Source: Vibrio rarus
GTDB taxonomy: Bacteria > Pseudomonadota > Gammaproteobacteria > Enterobacterales > Vibrionaceae
NCBI RefSeq assembly: GCF_024347075.1
Contig: NZ_AP024901.1
Location: 744,001 to 808,000 of the forward strand
Reading direction: 5' to 3'
Length of the DNA: 64,000 bases
Every line of letters begins with the position of its first letter. Within the stretch, counting starts at the first letter, position 1. The position numbers were made by a program, and so were the translations under genes. Shown one piece after another: positions 17,913 through 26,753 of the stretch. The notes below the pieces were generated by a model. That model saw only the letters and a list, made by a program, of their open reading frames with translations, did no database searches and had not been told where the DNA came from.

Positions 17913-18788
17913 TTATGATTGTGCTTGCTTACGAATCGCTTTAATTAACACAGAGGTATCCATTCGACCTAAGCCTTCCTTAGACAAGGTTTGGTACGCT
18001 TCACTGCAGGTTTGGGTTAACGGTAAGGTTAAATCATGCTGTTTGGCTTCTTCTAAACAAAAACCGAGGTCTTTAATCATCCAATCAATAGCAAAACCGA
18101 AATCAAATTGATCTTGAGCCATGGTTTGCGCACGGTTTTCCATCTGCCAAGATCCAGCAGCACCGTTTTTAAGGCAATCAACTAAAGTGCCTATATCTAA
18201 GCCTGATTTTTCTGCCAATAACAGCCCTTCAGACAAGCCTGTCAACGCCCCTGCAATGCAGATTTGATTGACCATCTTCGCTCTTTGTCCTTGCCCCACT
18301 TCCCCCATCAGTACCGAGGATTTAGCGTAAGCATCAAATGGGGCCTGCATCTCAGCAAAATCCGCAGCTTCACCGCCGCACATAACGGTCAATACGCCAT
18401 TTTCCGCCCCTGCTTGCCCACCAGATACAGGCGCATCCATAAAGCGCACTTTAGCTTGCTCTGCTACTTGCATAAGTTCCAGAGCAAGGTTTGCCGACGT
18501 TGTTGTATGGTCCACCAATATCGCATGTGGCTTCATGTGTGCAATGGCTCCCGTTGGCGAAGTAGTAACACTACGTACATCGTCATCATTTCCTACACAC
18601 ACCAACACAATATCGGCTTGTTGCACACACTCCGCAACGGTATCAAAAGCGAGCCCTGGATACTCTTGAGTCCATTGCTGTGCTTTACTAAAGGTTCGGT
18701 TATACACTCGAACGTCAAAACCGGCTTTTGCAAGGTGGCCTGCCATTGGGTAGCCCATAACCCCTAAACCAATAAAACTAATTCGCAT
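17913..18788 (-). CDS. 3-hydroxyisobutyrate/tartronate-semialdehyde-type dehydrogenase (GarR/GlxR family)
   Basis: 291 residues from the ATG complementary to 18786-18788, which follows AAGGAAAT; the longer upstream frame adds a non-homologous leader. N-terminal Rossmann motif FIGLGVMGYPMAGHLAKAG for NAD(P), substrate loop DAPVSGGQAGAENGVLTVMCGG and catalytic Lys in GQGQRAKMVNQ. Family members reduce tartronate semialdehyde to glycerate or oxidise 3-hydroxyisobutyrate; which applies cannot be told from sequence. A homologue lies near yeeN on V. cholerae chromosome 2, as I recall it. Confidence 0.9.
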   Translation of the reverse strand: MRISFIGLGVMGYPMAGHLAKAGFDVRVYNRTFSKAQQWTQEYPGLAFDTVAECVQQADIVLVCVGNDDDVRSVTTSPTGAIAHMKPHAILVDHTTTSANLALELMQVAEQAKVRFMDAPVSGGQAGAENGVLTVMCGGEAADFAEMQAPFDAYAKSSVLMGEVGQGQRAKMVNQICIAGALTGLSEGLLLAEKSGLDIGTLVDCLKNGAAGSWQMENRAQTMAQDQFDFGFAIDWMIKDLGFCLEEAKQHDLTLPLTQTCSEAYQTLSKEGLGRMDTSVLIKAIRKQAQS

Positions 18789-18862
18789 TTTTATTTCCTT
18801 ATAATGCCGATACTGTTGAAATCGACCGCAGTAATAGAGCCCGAATAAATGAAAACACAACG

Positions 18863-18889
18863 AAAAAAGAGCAAGCCTGTGGCTTGCTC
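18863..18889 (-). terminator. Rho-independent terminator of yeeN
   Basis: GAGCAAGCC-TGT-GGCTTGCTC hairpin (18869-18889) with AAAAAA to its left on the plus strand, giving a U tract for the leftward transcript of yeeN. Confidence 0.75.
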
Positions 18890-18938
18890 TCATCATTGGA
18901 GTATAAAGTTAGTCGCGTACTAATATAGGCACTTAACT

Positions 18939-19655
18939 TTATAGTTCAGCGTTATGGTAAACCTGCTGAACATCATCACAGTCATCCAGAAGATCGAGGA
19001 ATTTTTGGAATTTCTCTGCATCTTCCCCAGTCACTGGAGTTGGAATTTGTGGAACAAAAGTAATCTCTTCCACATCCATTGTTAGGTCTGGGTAAGCACC
19101 ATTAAGTGCAGTCTTCGTTTTGAAGAACTCAGTGTTTGGTGCAAACACAGTGATCACACCGTCTTCTAACTCAACATCCGTTACGTCAACATCTTCCATC
19201 ATTAACGTTTCTAGAATTGCTTCGTCGTCGTCACCCTTAAACTGGAATACAGCTTGATGATCAAACATGTGAGATACCGAGCCTTCTACACCAATTTTAG
19301 CCCCTGTTTTTACAAAACATTGGCGTACATCTTGGAAAGTACGGTTACCGTTATCTGTTAAACAATCAACAATGACACTGGTGCCACCAGGGCCAAATCC
19401 TTCGTAACGAGCCGGTTGGTAATCTTCACCACCGCCACCATTGGCTTTATCGATCGCTTTGTCGATAACGTGCGCTGGAACTTGGTCTTTTTTCGCTTTT
19501 GCGATGAGGTGTTTTAGAGACAAGTTCATGTCTGGGTCTGAACCACCGTTCTTCGCACACATGTAAATTTCTTTACCGTATTTAGAATAAACTTTAATTT
19601 TTGCGCCAGCGGTTTTGGCCATTGAGGCCTTGCGCACTTCAAAACTTCTTCCCAT
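18939..19655 (-). CDS. yeeN: YebC/PmpR (TACO1) family protein, YeeN type
   Basis: 238 residues. The opening [45 protein letters not shown] and [15 protein letters not shown] are hallmarks of the YebC family; the closing [15 protein letters not shown] matches E. coli YeeN more than YebC. Family members were annotated as transcriptional regulators; recent work ties YebC-type proteins to translation of proline stretches, so the role of the YeeN branch is open. Single gene between terminators. Confidence 0.92.
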   Translation of the reverse strand: MGRSFEVRKASMAKTAGAKIKVYSKYGKEIYMCAKNGGSDPDMNLSLKHLIAKAKKDQVPAHVIDKAIDKANGGGGEDYQPARYEGFGPGGTSVIVDCLTDNGNRTFQDVRQCFVKTGAKIGVEGSVSHMFDHQAVFQFKGDDDEAILETLMMEDVDVTDVELEDGVITVFAPNTEFFKTKTALNGAYPDLTMDVEEITFVPQIPTPVTGEDAEKFQKFLDLLDDCDDVQQVYHNAEL

Positions 19656-19727
19656 CGGGATCTACTCTCTAATTCTATATGTCTAAGAAAAAGTCACAGT
19701 CACCAACTTAAGGTTGATGATAAAGAA

Positions 19728-19937
19728 CTACCTTAAATTCATCATCTGTCGATACTTCGAAACAGACTCGTCAAACCAAAGCACGTGTTGTTCGCTTTTA
19801 AGCTTGCTGCGTTGCTCTGAAATCTCTAGTTCAGTACCTTGCCCGTTTTTGACCTTCCACACCAAATAAGATGCTTGCTTGTCCAACTCAACACGGTACT
19901 TCTCTTCAGCAGGAAGTTTAGAAAGATTTATCGACAT
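19728..19937 (-). CDS. Small DUF3283-like vibrio protein
   Basis: 69 residues from the ATG complementary to 19935-19937 (MSINLSKLPAEEKYRVELDK). I believe this is the Vibrionaceae family DUF3283, from the pattern LPAxEKxRxELDKQASYLVW; that is from memory. The product is soluble, charged and without a membrane segment or cysteine. There is no strong Shine-Dalgarno before this start, and the longer frame (to 19979) cannot be excluded. Function unknown. Confidence 0.65.
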   Translation of the reverse strand: MSINLSKLPAEEKYRVELDKQASYLVWKVKNGQGTELEISEQRSKLKSEQHVLWFDESVSKYRQMMNLR

Positions 19938-20006
19938 GTGTGGTTTTATACTGCGAATTCGTGATGCGTAATATAGCACAAATCATAGAGATGAAAAAAT
20001 GTGAAA

Positions 20007-20021
20007 ATTTACACTGTAAAT
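20007..20021. other. parS2: parS2-type centromere site 2 (ATTTACACTGTAAAT)
   Basis: Perfect 15-bp palindrome apart from its central base, matching the NTTTACANTGTAAAN consensus. It lies in the gap between two small genes, about 3.2 kb left of the origin iterons. Confidence 0.88.
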
Positions 20022-20041
20022 AAAAGAGCCAATTAAGCCAT

Positions 20042-20068
20042 AAAAAGCTCACTATTTAAGCGAGCTTC
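20042..20068 (-). terminator. Terminator of the small gene at 20086
   Basis: Stem AAGCTCGCT / AGTGAGCTT with one G-U pair in the leftward transcript, then a short U tract. Confidence 0.6.
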
Positions 20069-20085
20069 TTTATCAATATGAGAAA

Positions 20086-20283
20086 TTAATGCAGTAAGCC
20101 TAACTCTCTCGCCTCTTCCAATGTAAACCCGCTTTCCCTAATATCACGCATTTGTTCGATTCGACGTCGGGCTTCGGCAGATTTAACCTGTTTGCTTGAG
20201 TTGACTGTGGGGGAGACATTCAATTCATCCCACAAACCTGTGAGACTCTGCATCTCTTCGCGGCTGATAGAATTAATAGACAT
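20086..20283 (-). CDS. Small conserved-looking hypothetical protein
   Basis: 65 residues with TAGGAG correctly spaced before the ATG and its own terminator, so I take it as real. The second half (SAEARRRIEQMRDIRESGFTLEEARELGLLH as two pieces: ARRRIEQMRDIRESGF, TLEEARELGLLH) is a basic-acidic helix. Not recognised. Position beside rctB suggests a vibrio core gene, but no function can be offered. Confidence 0.65.
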   Translation of the reverse strand: MSINSISREEMQSLTGLWDELNVSPTVNSSKQVKSAEARRRIEQMRDIRESGFTLEEARELGLLH

Positions 20284-20550
20284 CGTTTTGCTCCTAGAAT
20301 GACAATAAAGATTAAGGCATAGCGCCTTCTCAGATATACAGAGAAGCTAACATTCTTTATGATTCAAAATAGCCTCTCCGACCCCGTATTGATAGCAACT
20401 CAGTCTTTTTTTGTTAAGGCCTTTTCATACAATATGTGATGCAACTATCAACCTAGCTTAAGGTTTATAAACATCATGAACACCCGATCACATTTCAACG
20501 TTTAATGAATTACACTTAAGGCAATTAGGTTGAAGCAAGGAGGCATTTCG

Positions 20551-21024
20551 GTGGATCCGCTAGATCAATGGCAACAGCAAATCTCAAATTGGTATAAACA
20601 ACGGAAGCATGATCAAGTAGAGGTACTCTCTAAGCTCATTAATGACCCACCATTAGAGCTTTGGGGGACCGAGTTATCATCGCAACAAACCTTGGCTCTT
20701 GAGTACTGGCTCGATGGGTGTGTGCATCTTTATCAATATCACCTACAACTTGCCCAATTCAACGCCTCATACGCCTATCTATGCTTAGCTCAAGCAAAAT
20801 TAGAGCACTTAATAAGCCGTGCTGAAGTGGATCAAAATATTCGTTTATATTGCAGCGAAAAACTGCAGCACATCATTCTGCTGATTATGGATTTTTGCAA
20901 AAATCAGCAAGATGAAGCGTGGCAATGTGAACTGCGTAGACAACTCAATGGGCATAATAGATTTTGCATATGCTATCCACTCAGTGAGACGCCAATCCCA
21001 GTATTAAAACCCTCAACAAAGTAA
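20551..21024 (+). CDS. Hypothetical protein convergent with rctB
   Basis: 157 residues from the GTG at 20551, chosen because a perfect AAGGAGG (20537-20543) lies 7 bases before it; an upstream in-frame TTG at 20530 would place that sequence inside the gene. Predicted all-alpha, soluble, rich in Gln/Leu/Trp, with a Cys-rich end (RFCICYPLSE). I do not recognise a family. It sits between the yeeN cluster and rctB, transcribed toward rctB. Confidence 0.7.
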   Translation: MDPLDQWQQQISNWYKQRKHDQVEVLSKLINDPPLELWGTELSSQQTLALEYWLDGCVHLYQYHLQLAQFNASYAYLCLAQAKLEHLISRAEVDQNIRLYCSEKLQHIILLIMDFCKNQQDEAWQCELRRQLNGHNRFCICYPLSETPIPVLKPSTK

Positions 21025-21051
21025 CGACACCAGTGTTGTAATAAAGTGATC

Positions 21052-21071
21052 TTTACGAAAGCATGATCAAG
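21052..21071 (+). other. Isolated RctB-type 20-mer at the 3' end of rctB
   Basis: TTTACGAAAGCATGATCAAG, containing the ATGATCAAG core of the origin iterons. Exactly the same 20 bases occur inverted at 32937-32956, and GGAAGCATGATCAAG at about 23667. An RctB binding site is inferred. Confidence 0.6.
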
Positions 21072-23043
21072 AGCCCGACGCTATCTCTCTGAGGGCTCGC
21101 ATTACTGTTTCATCATAATGGTTCTCAAAGATCTGACGACACACTTTACGACGTACCGCTAAACCTAAGATCAAACGTTCGATCGTCAAATGAGATCCTG
21201 CGCCATCTTGATTGTACAACTCAATGGTGTGACTCAATGTTTCATAACTCATCACCTTATCCCCGACTCTCAACCAATCTAGCTTATCTAGAAGCTCCTG
21301 ACACTCTTCACGGATAGAAGTAGGAGAATGCCCAGTCATTGCCGATAATGCGGTTATACTGCGTTCTAGGGCCTCTGGAGAGGTGTATTTAGTTAAACTT
21401 ATGGTGATCTCTTCTGCATTGATCTCAACTAAATGCTTACGCAATTTCACTCGGCGGCCTAAATTGCCTCTCGGAGAAGACTTTTTGCGCTGAATAGGTT
21501 CAAACTCCCCATCAATAATTCCCGCTAACTCATCAAGTTTTTGTTTAGACACCATTTCGTGACGCAGTGGATTGGGTAAGGTAGGAGCCATATTTCGTTT
21601 ACCGGCATTGGTAGTTCGGGCGCGGGCGTATCGAATAACTTCTTCCGCATTACACTTAATATCCACCTGATAGTCTTTAACTTTGCCTTTAATATCTAAT
21701 GCCGATAATGTCAGGTGATACCCCCATAAATTCACCACAAACAAATCATCATCCCCTTTCCCATTGGACAGTTTTTTCAACTCTCGCAATAAATCCATGG
21801 AGAATCGACGCCATTCTATGTTTCTCGCTAGCTTTTGATTGAGCTCACTAAGTAACATGCAATCAGAGCTACGGCGCGACATACGGCTACGAAAGTAGGA
21901 ATAAAGTTGAAAGACTAATGTGTGCTGACGAAGAATTTCCGGTGGAAATAAGAAGAAATAATCCCGAGTCAGCAACTCTTCATAGAACGAAGGTTCCCAA
22001 ACTAAAATATATAAGTTGGGTTTGATCTTGATCTCACCTGCTTCATTTTCTGTAGGAGCTTCTTCAGAGGCTGTGATCGTTCTGGCTAAAAAGCGAAAAC
22101 GATCACTTTTAAAGCCTTCAGGCATATTTTCACTGAGCCATTGGCCGGTAAGTTCATGCAATTGAAAATCGGTATATTCAATACGATCAATGCTATCACG
22201 AATGGAGTCTCTAGCAGGCCCACTGTCCTTCTTGCCCCGCAAAGATAAGATATCGGTAATGTACAATGGGGTTTTATTAGGGGCTATTTGCGCATTGATA
22301 TGATAATTGTCTTGATGGTGATCGTGATACTGAACCGTTAGAGTAAACAGCGCGAACAAGGTCATCAGATCGTCCACTGTCATAATATGTTTTGACGATC
22401 GGGTTTCAATTATTGCTCGGGTGCCTGAAATAGAAACCATTGATTTTTGGTAACTTTTTCTTGTTCTTGGTGGCGCTAATGCTTGATCTATAATCCCAGC
22501 CCAATTGGTAGGTGATACAACAAACTGATCCGCTTCATCCAACATGGCTGGTGGATTATTTAAGCCATGTTCGGTTAATAGCTGTTTATTTACGCGGGTT
22601 TGCGCCAATGCCTGTGTTTTTTTTCTTTTGGCCGTTGTTTTACTGGTTTCGGTTTGTAAACTGCCCGATCCTAGAGTCGTGATGAGCAAAGAGGGATTAA
22701 CAAAGCGATGCAGCATTGTTTTACCAGCAAGGCCAGTCTCAAAACGTACTGCGGCTTGACTAAATAAACCAATGTTTACAGCCGCTCTAAGGCGTTGCTG
22801 TATTGCCGCTCGGGTAATTTGGCCATCGGTTGCATTAATTAACTCAGTGGTAGATACATAACCATCTTTGCTACTCATTCCTCGTAAGGAGATAAGGTTT
22901 AATAATTCAACAATACTTTTGGTTACCCCTTTGAAGTGTTGATATTGCTCTATCCATTCGATAGCTGCGTTATTCACTTCAAATAAATGTCCATCTTTGT
23001 GGCTTCGTGGGGGTTGGATTAAGATCTTATCTTCGTTGGCCAT
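21067..23043 (-). CDS. rctB: RctB, initiator of vibrio chromosome 2 replication
   Basis: 658 residues, equal to the V. cholerae protein as I know it. RctB binds the 12-mer iterons of ori2 to open the origin and the 39-mers to limit firing; DnaK helps and Dam methylation is required. The sequence shows several winged-helix segments (e.g. TTELINATDGQITRAAIQQRL at about 67-87 in pieces) and a basic C-terminal part (KSSPRGNLGRRVKLRKH). It reads away from the origin, whose AT-rich part begins at its own start codon, so its promoter lies within ori2 and is presumably autoregulated. It is single; no other replication gene is nearby. Confidence 0.97.
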   Translation of the reverse strand: MANEDKILIQPPRSHKDGHLFEVNNAAIEWIEQYQHFKGVTKSIVELLNLISLRGMSSKDGYVSTTELINATDGQITRAAIQQRLRAAVNIGLFSQAAVRFETGLAGKTMLHRFVNPSLLITTLGSGSLQTETSKTTAKRKKTQALAQTRVNKQLLTEHGLNNPPAMLDEADQFVVSPTNWAGIIDQALAPPRTRKSYQKSMVSISGTRAIIETRSSKHIMTVDDLMTLFALFTLTVQYHDHHQDNYHINAQIAPNKTPLYITDILSLRGKKDSGPARDSIRDSIDRIEYTDFQLHELTGQWLSENMPEGFKSDRFRFLARTITASEEAPTENEAGEIKIKPNLYILVWEPSFYEELLTRDYFFLFPPEILRQHTLVFQLYSYFRSRMSRRSSDCMLLSELNQKLARNIEWRRFSMDLLRELKKLSNGKGDDDLFVVNLWGYHLTLSALDIKGKVKDYQVDIKCNAEEVIRYARARTTNAGKRNMAPTLPNPLRHEMVSKQKLDELAGIIDGEFEPIQRKKSSPRGNLGRRVKLRKHLVEINAEEITISLTKYTSPEALERSITALSAMTGHSPTSIREECQELLDKLDWLRVGDKVMSYETLSHTIELYNQDGAGSHLTIERLILGLAVRRKVCRQIFENHYDETVMRALREIASGS

Positions 23044-23089
23044 TTAGTATCCATCTACACTTTATCGTAACTTGCTCATTGTTCCGTAT

Positions 23090-23192
23090 AGCTTAAGAAA
23101 AAATCTTTTAAAAAGAAAGAAAAAAATTAATTTCTTTTAAGACTGATCTTTATGATTAAAACTGATCTTATTGATATAGTGATCTAATGATC
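23090..23192. other. ori2: AT-rich unwinding element of ori2 with TGAT/ATCA repeats
   Basis: A run of A/T-rich sequence (23097-23140) followed by six TGAT tetramers (23144, 23153, 23163, 23172, 23180, 23188), i.e. six ATCA on the minus strand. In V. cholerae, RctB binds one strand of the melted origin at ATCA repeats; this arrangement fits. It lies between rctB and the iteron array. Confidence 0.7.
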
Positions 23193-23256
23193 CGGCTGGT
23201 GTTTTTCATGTAAGTGATTGAAAGGTAAGTGTTAATTTTCATGGTAATACGGAACG

Positions 23257-23381
23257 ATGATCAACGATGTAACGTAAGCATGATCATCATTGCTACGTAA
23301 CCATGATCAGAGATCTCAGGAACAATGATCATCAAATTTATGACCAATGATCAAGATGAGAGTGAAAGTATGATCAACGAG
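23257..23381 (+). other. ori2: ori2 iteron array: six RctB 12-mers
   Basis: Six ATGATCA-headed 12-mers start at 23257, 23280, 23303, 23325, 23347 and 23370. Steps are 23, 23, 22, 22 and 23 bases, so all face nearly the same side of the helix (two turns). Every one has a GATC, so Dam methylation can regulate them. Number, spacing and direction match ori2 of V. cholerae. Confidence 0.95.
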
Positions 23382-23391
23382 GATAAACAGG

Positions 23392-23400
23392 TTATCCACA
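23392..23400 (+). other. DnaA box of ori2 (TTATCCACA)
   Basis: Perfect consensus DnaA box, eleven bases after the last iteron. Chromosome 2 origins need DnaA as well as RctB. Confidence 0.85.
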
Positions 23401-23903
23401 GTGCAATAGGTCAGTTTAATTCTTATAGTGACGGTTTTTGAATTTTAGCGCTGAGTAGATGATCATTATCTTATCTTCTTTATCCCCTACTGTCGTTTTT
23501 TGCTTCTCTATTTTTTCGGAAAGATGATCAAGAGTGCTAAAAAAGTCTATTTGGTTGCAGTTTCACACCTGTTTATTGATCTTATGTGCCGATACAAAAT
23601 GATGATGCCTGCTAAAGGTTTTCCTGTTGGATTAATGACAAAGCATAAAAGTGCGCAGTTATTGTGGAAGCATGATCAAGTTCTATTGGTTAATGGCGTA
23701 TTTGTACATGTGGGTAAATGGATTTATGCCCTTTTGAGTGGCTTTTATGCTCAATGCCCATTCAGCCTACGATTTACCGTAAGTTAGTCAAAGATTTACA
23801 TGCTTCCGCAATGTTCATTCACTTGATCATTGATCCGTAATTGATCCTTTTACACTGTATATCACTACGGGATTCATTCATCTTAATACAGGTTAGAGTC
23901 GGC

Positions 23904-23995
23904 CTTGATCATCGTTCCTATTTTTTCATGTTTACATCAGCGAAATATCTTTTTACTAGGAACGATGATCAAGGGGTTATCTTGATCATCGTTCC
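23904..23995. repeat. Three 15-bp RctB 39-mer-like elements
   Basis: CTTGATCATCGTTCC at 23904-23918 and 23981-23995, and its inverse GGAACGATGATCAAG at 23959-23973. The same GGAACGATGATCAA begins the first iteron (23251). They are presumably the cores of the inhibitory 39-mers. Confidence 0.7.
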
Positions 23996-24288
23996 CACTG
24001 TCGATCAATTGATGACAATGAGCGATAAAGTTTAACGGTAAGCTAAAGTGAATGAGCAATAAACCACTCCCCTAGTCTTTTCTTATATTTTTTGATTTCA
24101 AATTGCAAATGGCCGTAAATTGTACAAGTGTATTCATCGTTCCGCTAAGTTTATAACATAATAGCCAGTTAATGATTAAACATTAATCAGCTCATAGCTT
24201 GGTAGCATTGACTGGTGACGGTTTTGCATATTTTTGTTTATTCGTCACTTTTTAACGGTCTGCAGTACTGCATCACACACAAACAACT

Positions 24289-24303
24289 GTTTACAATGTA
24301 AAT
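24289..24303. other. parS2: parS2-type centromere site 3 (GTTTACAATGTAAAT)
   Basis: Matches the consensus with A at the centre. It lies about 200 bases before parA2, in its likely promoter region. Confidence 0.85.
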
Positions 24304-24491
24304 AAGTGACACCTGTAACTTTTAAAATCTGTAGTATAAATTGCCATTATCACCCTGTTAATTTGCACGGTAATAGGGTTATTTGACAGGCTATTTATGT
24401 GATTCAACGCATTAATAATTGTTCAGCACTTTGTTGTGTTTTGCTCTATTAGTTGTACAATTGTGTAAGTCATACATTTATGGGAAGAATG

Positions 24492-25712
24492 ATGAAAAGA
24501 GAATCAACGATCGATAATCTTTATCAGTTAGCAGAACAAACAAAACAAGTTCAGGCTGACCGTATTGAAATTGTACTAGAAGAGCGAAATGACCAGCACT
24601 TCCCCCCTATGTCGAAAGCCTTAATGGAAACCCGTTCAGGCTTAACGCGTCGCAAACTCGATGATGCAATTAGTAAATTAGAAGCAAAGGGTCATCAGTT
24701 TACTAAGAACAACGCCAATCACTACTCTATTTCTTTAGAGGAGGCCCATCTATTGATGGAGTCTGCTGGTGTTGAAAAATTTCATCAACGTAAACGAAAT
24801 AGAAATAATAAGCCTTGGGTTGTGAATGTTCAGAACCAGAAGGGCGGTACAGGCAAGTCTATGACAGCGGTGCATTTAGCCGCATGTTTAGCATTAAACT
24901 TAGATAAACGTTACCGCATTTGCTTGATTGATTTGGATCCTCAAGGGTCATTACGTTTATTCCTTAACCCGCAAATCAGTATCAGTGAACATGAAAATAT
25001 TTACTCTGCAGTAGATATTATGTTGGATAACATACCTGAAGGTAGCGATGTTGATTTGGATTTCTTACGCAAAAATGTCCTGTTACCAACGCAATATCCT
25101 AATTTAAAAACCATCTCCGCATTCCCTGAAGATGCCATGTTTAATGCTGAAGCATGGCAATCTCTTTCTCAAGATCAGTCTTTAGATATTGTTAAACTGC
25201 TTAAAGAAAAGCTGATTGATAAAATTGCCGATGATTTTGATGTCATCATGATTGATACCGGACCGCATGTAGATCCTTTAGTTTGGAATGCTATGTATGC
25301 GTCCAATGCTTTGCTTATTCCGTGTGCCGCTAAGCGATTAGATTGGGCCTCTACAGTTAACTTTTTTCAACATTTACCCACTGTGTATGAGATGTTCCCT
25401 GAAGACTGGCATGGTTTAGAATTTGTGCGCATGGTACCGACAATGTTTGAAGATGATAATAAGAAGCAAGTGTCGGTGTTAACTGAGATGAATTACTTAT
25501 TACAAGATCAAGTGATGATGGCCACCATACCGCGAAGCCGTGCTTTTGAAACGTGTGCGGATACCTATAGTACAGTGTTTGATTTAACCCCTGGCGATTT
25601 TGAAGGGGGCAAAAAAACATTATCAGTTGCACAAGATGCGGTTCAAAAAAGTGCCTTAGAACTGGAACGTGTACTGCACAGTCATTGGGCGTCATTAAAA
25701 CAGGAGGATTAA
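24492..25712 (+). CDS. parA2: ParA2, partition ATPase of chromosome 2
   Basis: 406 residues from ATG 24492 (ATG 24489 is adjacent; GGGAAG lies just upstream). A longer frame back to 24453 has a TTG and no ribosome site. N-terminal helix-turn-helix region (about 1-105, type Ia ParA, which usually autoregulates its operon), then deviant Walker A KGGTGKSMTAVH (about 117), DLDPQGS, and VIMIDTGPHVD. ParA2 forms ATP-dependent filaments on nucleoid DNA and moves ParB2-parS2 complexes; in V. cholerae loss costs chromosome 2. Operon with parB2. Confidence 0.96.
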   Translation: MKRESTIDNLYQLAEQTKQVQADRIEIVLEERNDQHFPPMSKALMETRSGLTRRKLDDAISKLEAKGHQFTKNNANHYSISLEEAHLLMESAGVEKFHQRKRNRNNKPWVVNVQNQKGGTGKSMTAVHLAACLALNLDKRYRICLIDLDPQGSLRLFLNPQISISEHENIYSAVDIMLDNIPEGSDVDLDFLRKNVLLPTQYPNLKTISAFPEDAMFNAEAWQSLSQDQSLDIVKLLKEKLIDKIADDFDVIMIDTGPHVDPLVWNAMYASNALLIPCAAKRLDWASTVNFFQHLPTVYEMFPEDWHGLEFVRMVPTMFEDDNKKQVSVLTEMNYLLQDQVMMATIPRSRAFETCADTYSTVFDLTPGDFEGGKKTLSVAQDAVQKSALELERVLHSHWASLKQED

Positions 25713-25715
25713 CAG

Positions 25716-26690
25716 ATGGCGATAAAAACATCCGACTTGAACGCCAAATTATTTGGTAAAGCCAACAAACGCAGAGCGACAACGCCTGCAGAAGCGCAAC
25801 ATGCGGTGAAAGAAAATGCGCAAGTTATTGAGCTTTCAGTGGCTGGCCAAGAGATGGTTTCGTTTAAATTAGAACGCATTGCCGCTCAAGAGATTGAAAA
25901 GAAAACCGTGGTTTTCTCTGATAACTCACGAGAACAGTCATTTTTAAATGAACATGCCTTAGCGGATATTTTGGTGACTCTTAAAGAAAGAGGGCAGCAG
26001 TATCCAGCAGTAGGTCGTCTAAACAGTGATGGTAAGATTGAAGTTCTTGATGGTAGCCGTCGTCGTAAGTCTTGTATTTTGGCGCAAAAAGACTTTCTCA
26101 TCTATGTTGCGGACGACATTACCGGTGAGCATGCTAAGTTTTTATCTGATGTGGCTAATGCACATAAACCTCTGTCCCTTTACGAAAAAGGACGTGAGAT
26201 GCAAGCCAAATTGGACAGTGGTGCTGTGTCTGACCAAAAAGGGCTTGCTGGGCTATTTCAATGTAGCGAAGCCTTAGTGAGTGGCGCACTGAAGGCCGCT
26301 TCTCTGCCTCTACCATTGCTCCAAGCATATCCAAATGTCACAGAGCTTGGTCGTCCCACCATTGTTAAGCTGCATAAGTTGTTTAACGAGTTAGCACAAG
26401 ATGCACAACAAGACATTTTGGATAAGTGCCAGCAAGGGGGCACTTTTGTGTGGCAACGTTTTGATGGCATGAGCGAGGCAAAGATCACCAAGCAGGTAAC
26501 AGTACTGTTAGAAGGGTGGATTGCTGAGTTAAATCAAACCGTGGTAAACGATGTCAAAAAACCGGTTGAGTTGGTCAAAGGTAAAGTGACTTACGTTCGT
26601 AAGGGCCAATCACTGGCGCTGAACTTGAAAAAAATTGATGATAGTTTGGCTCAAGAAATTATTCAGTTTATAGAGAGTAAAGTTCAATAA
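25716..26690 (+). CDS. parB2: ParB2, centromere-binding protein of chromosome 2
   Basis: 324 residues, 3 bases after parA2, preceded by AGGAGG. Contains the ParB CTPase box region (GRLNSDGKIEVLDGSRRRKSC) at about 95-115 and a helix-turn-helix (DQKGLAGLFQCSEALVSGALKAA, quoted in part) at about 170-190. It should load at the seven parS2 sites found here. Ends with a strong bidirectional terminator. Confidence 0.96.
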   Translation: MAIKTSDLNAKLFGKANKRRATTPAEAQHAVKENAQVIELSVAGQEMVSFKLERIAAQEIEKKTVVFSDNSREQSFLNEHALADILVTLKERGQQYPAVGRLNSDGKIEVLDGSRRRKSCILAQKDFLIYVADDITGEHAKFLSDVANAHKPLSLYEKGREMQAKLDSGAVSDQKGLAGLFQCSEALVSGALKAASLPLPLLQAYPNVTELGRPTIVKLHKLFNELAQDAQQDILDKCQQGGTFVWQRFDGMSEAKITKQVTVLLEGWIAELNQTVVNDVKKPVELVKGKVTYVRKGQSLALNLKKIDDSLAQEIIQFIESKVQ

Positions 26691-26710
26691 TTTGAGCTTA
26701 TTAAAGGACA

Positions 26711-26753
26711 AAAAAACGGGTATCACCTAAGTTAGGTGATACCCGTTTTTTTA
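26711..26753. terminator. Bidirectional terminator between parB2 and the ybdG-like gene
   Basis: AAAAAACGGGTATCACCTAA pairs with TTAGGTGATACCCGTTTTTT; long perfect stem with A and T tracts on either side. Serves parB2 (+) and the mechanosensitive channel gene (-). Confidence 0.93.

Larger units (their letters stand above)
23401..24491. other. rctA/inc-like non-coding region between ori2 and parA2
   Basis: About 1.1 kb without a convincing gene. It holds single ATGATCA sites at 23457 (ATGATCATT), 23524 and 23672, three CTTGATCATCGTTCC elements at 23904-23995, an imperfect parS2 (TTTACACTGTATA, 23849-23861) and a perfect parS2 (24289). It corresponds in position to the rctA/incompatibility region of V. 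cholerae, where 39-mers bind RctB and restrain replication. Confidence 0.6.

Noticed and set aside
23500..23787. 95-codon open frame in the ori2-parA2 gap
   Set aside because: It coincides with the rctA/inc region, carries RctB-type ATGATCA sites inside it, and has no ribosome site; more likely non-coding.
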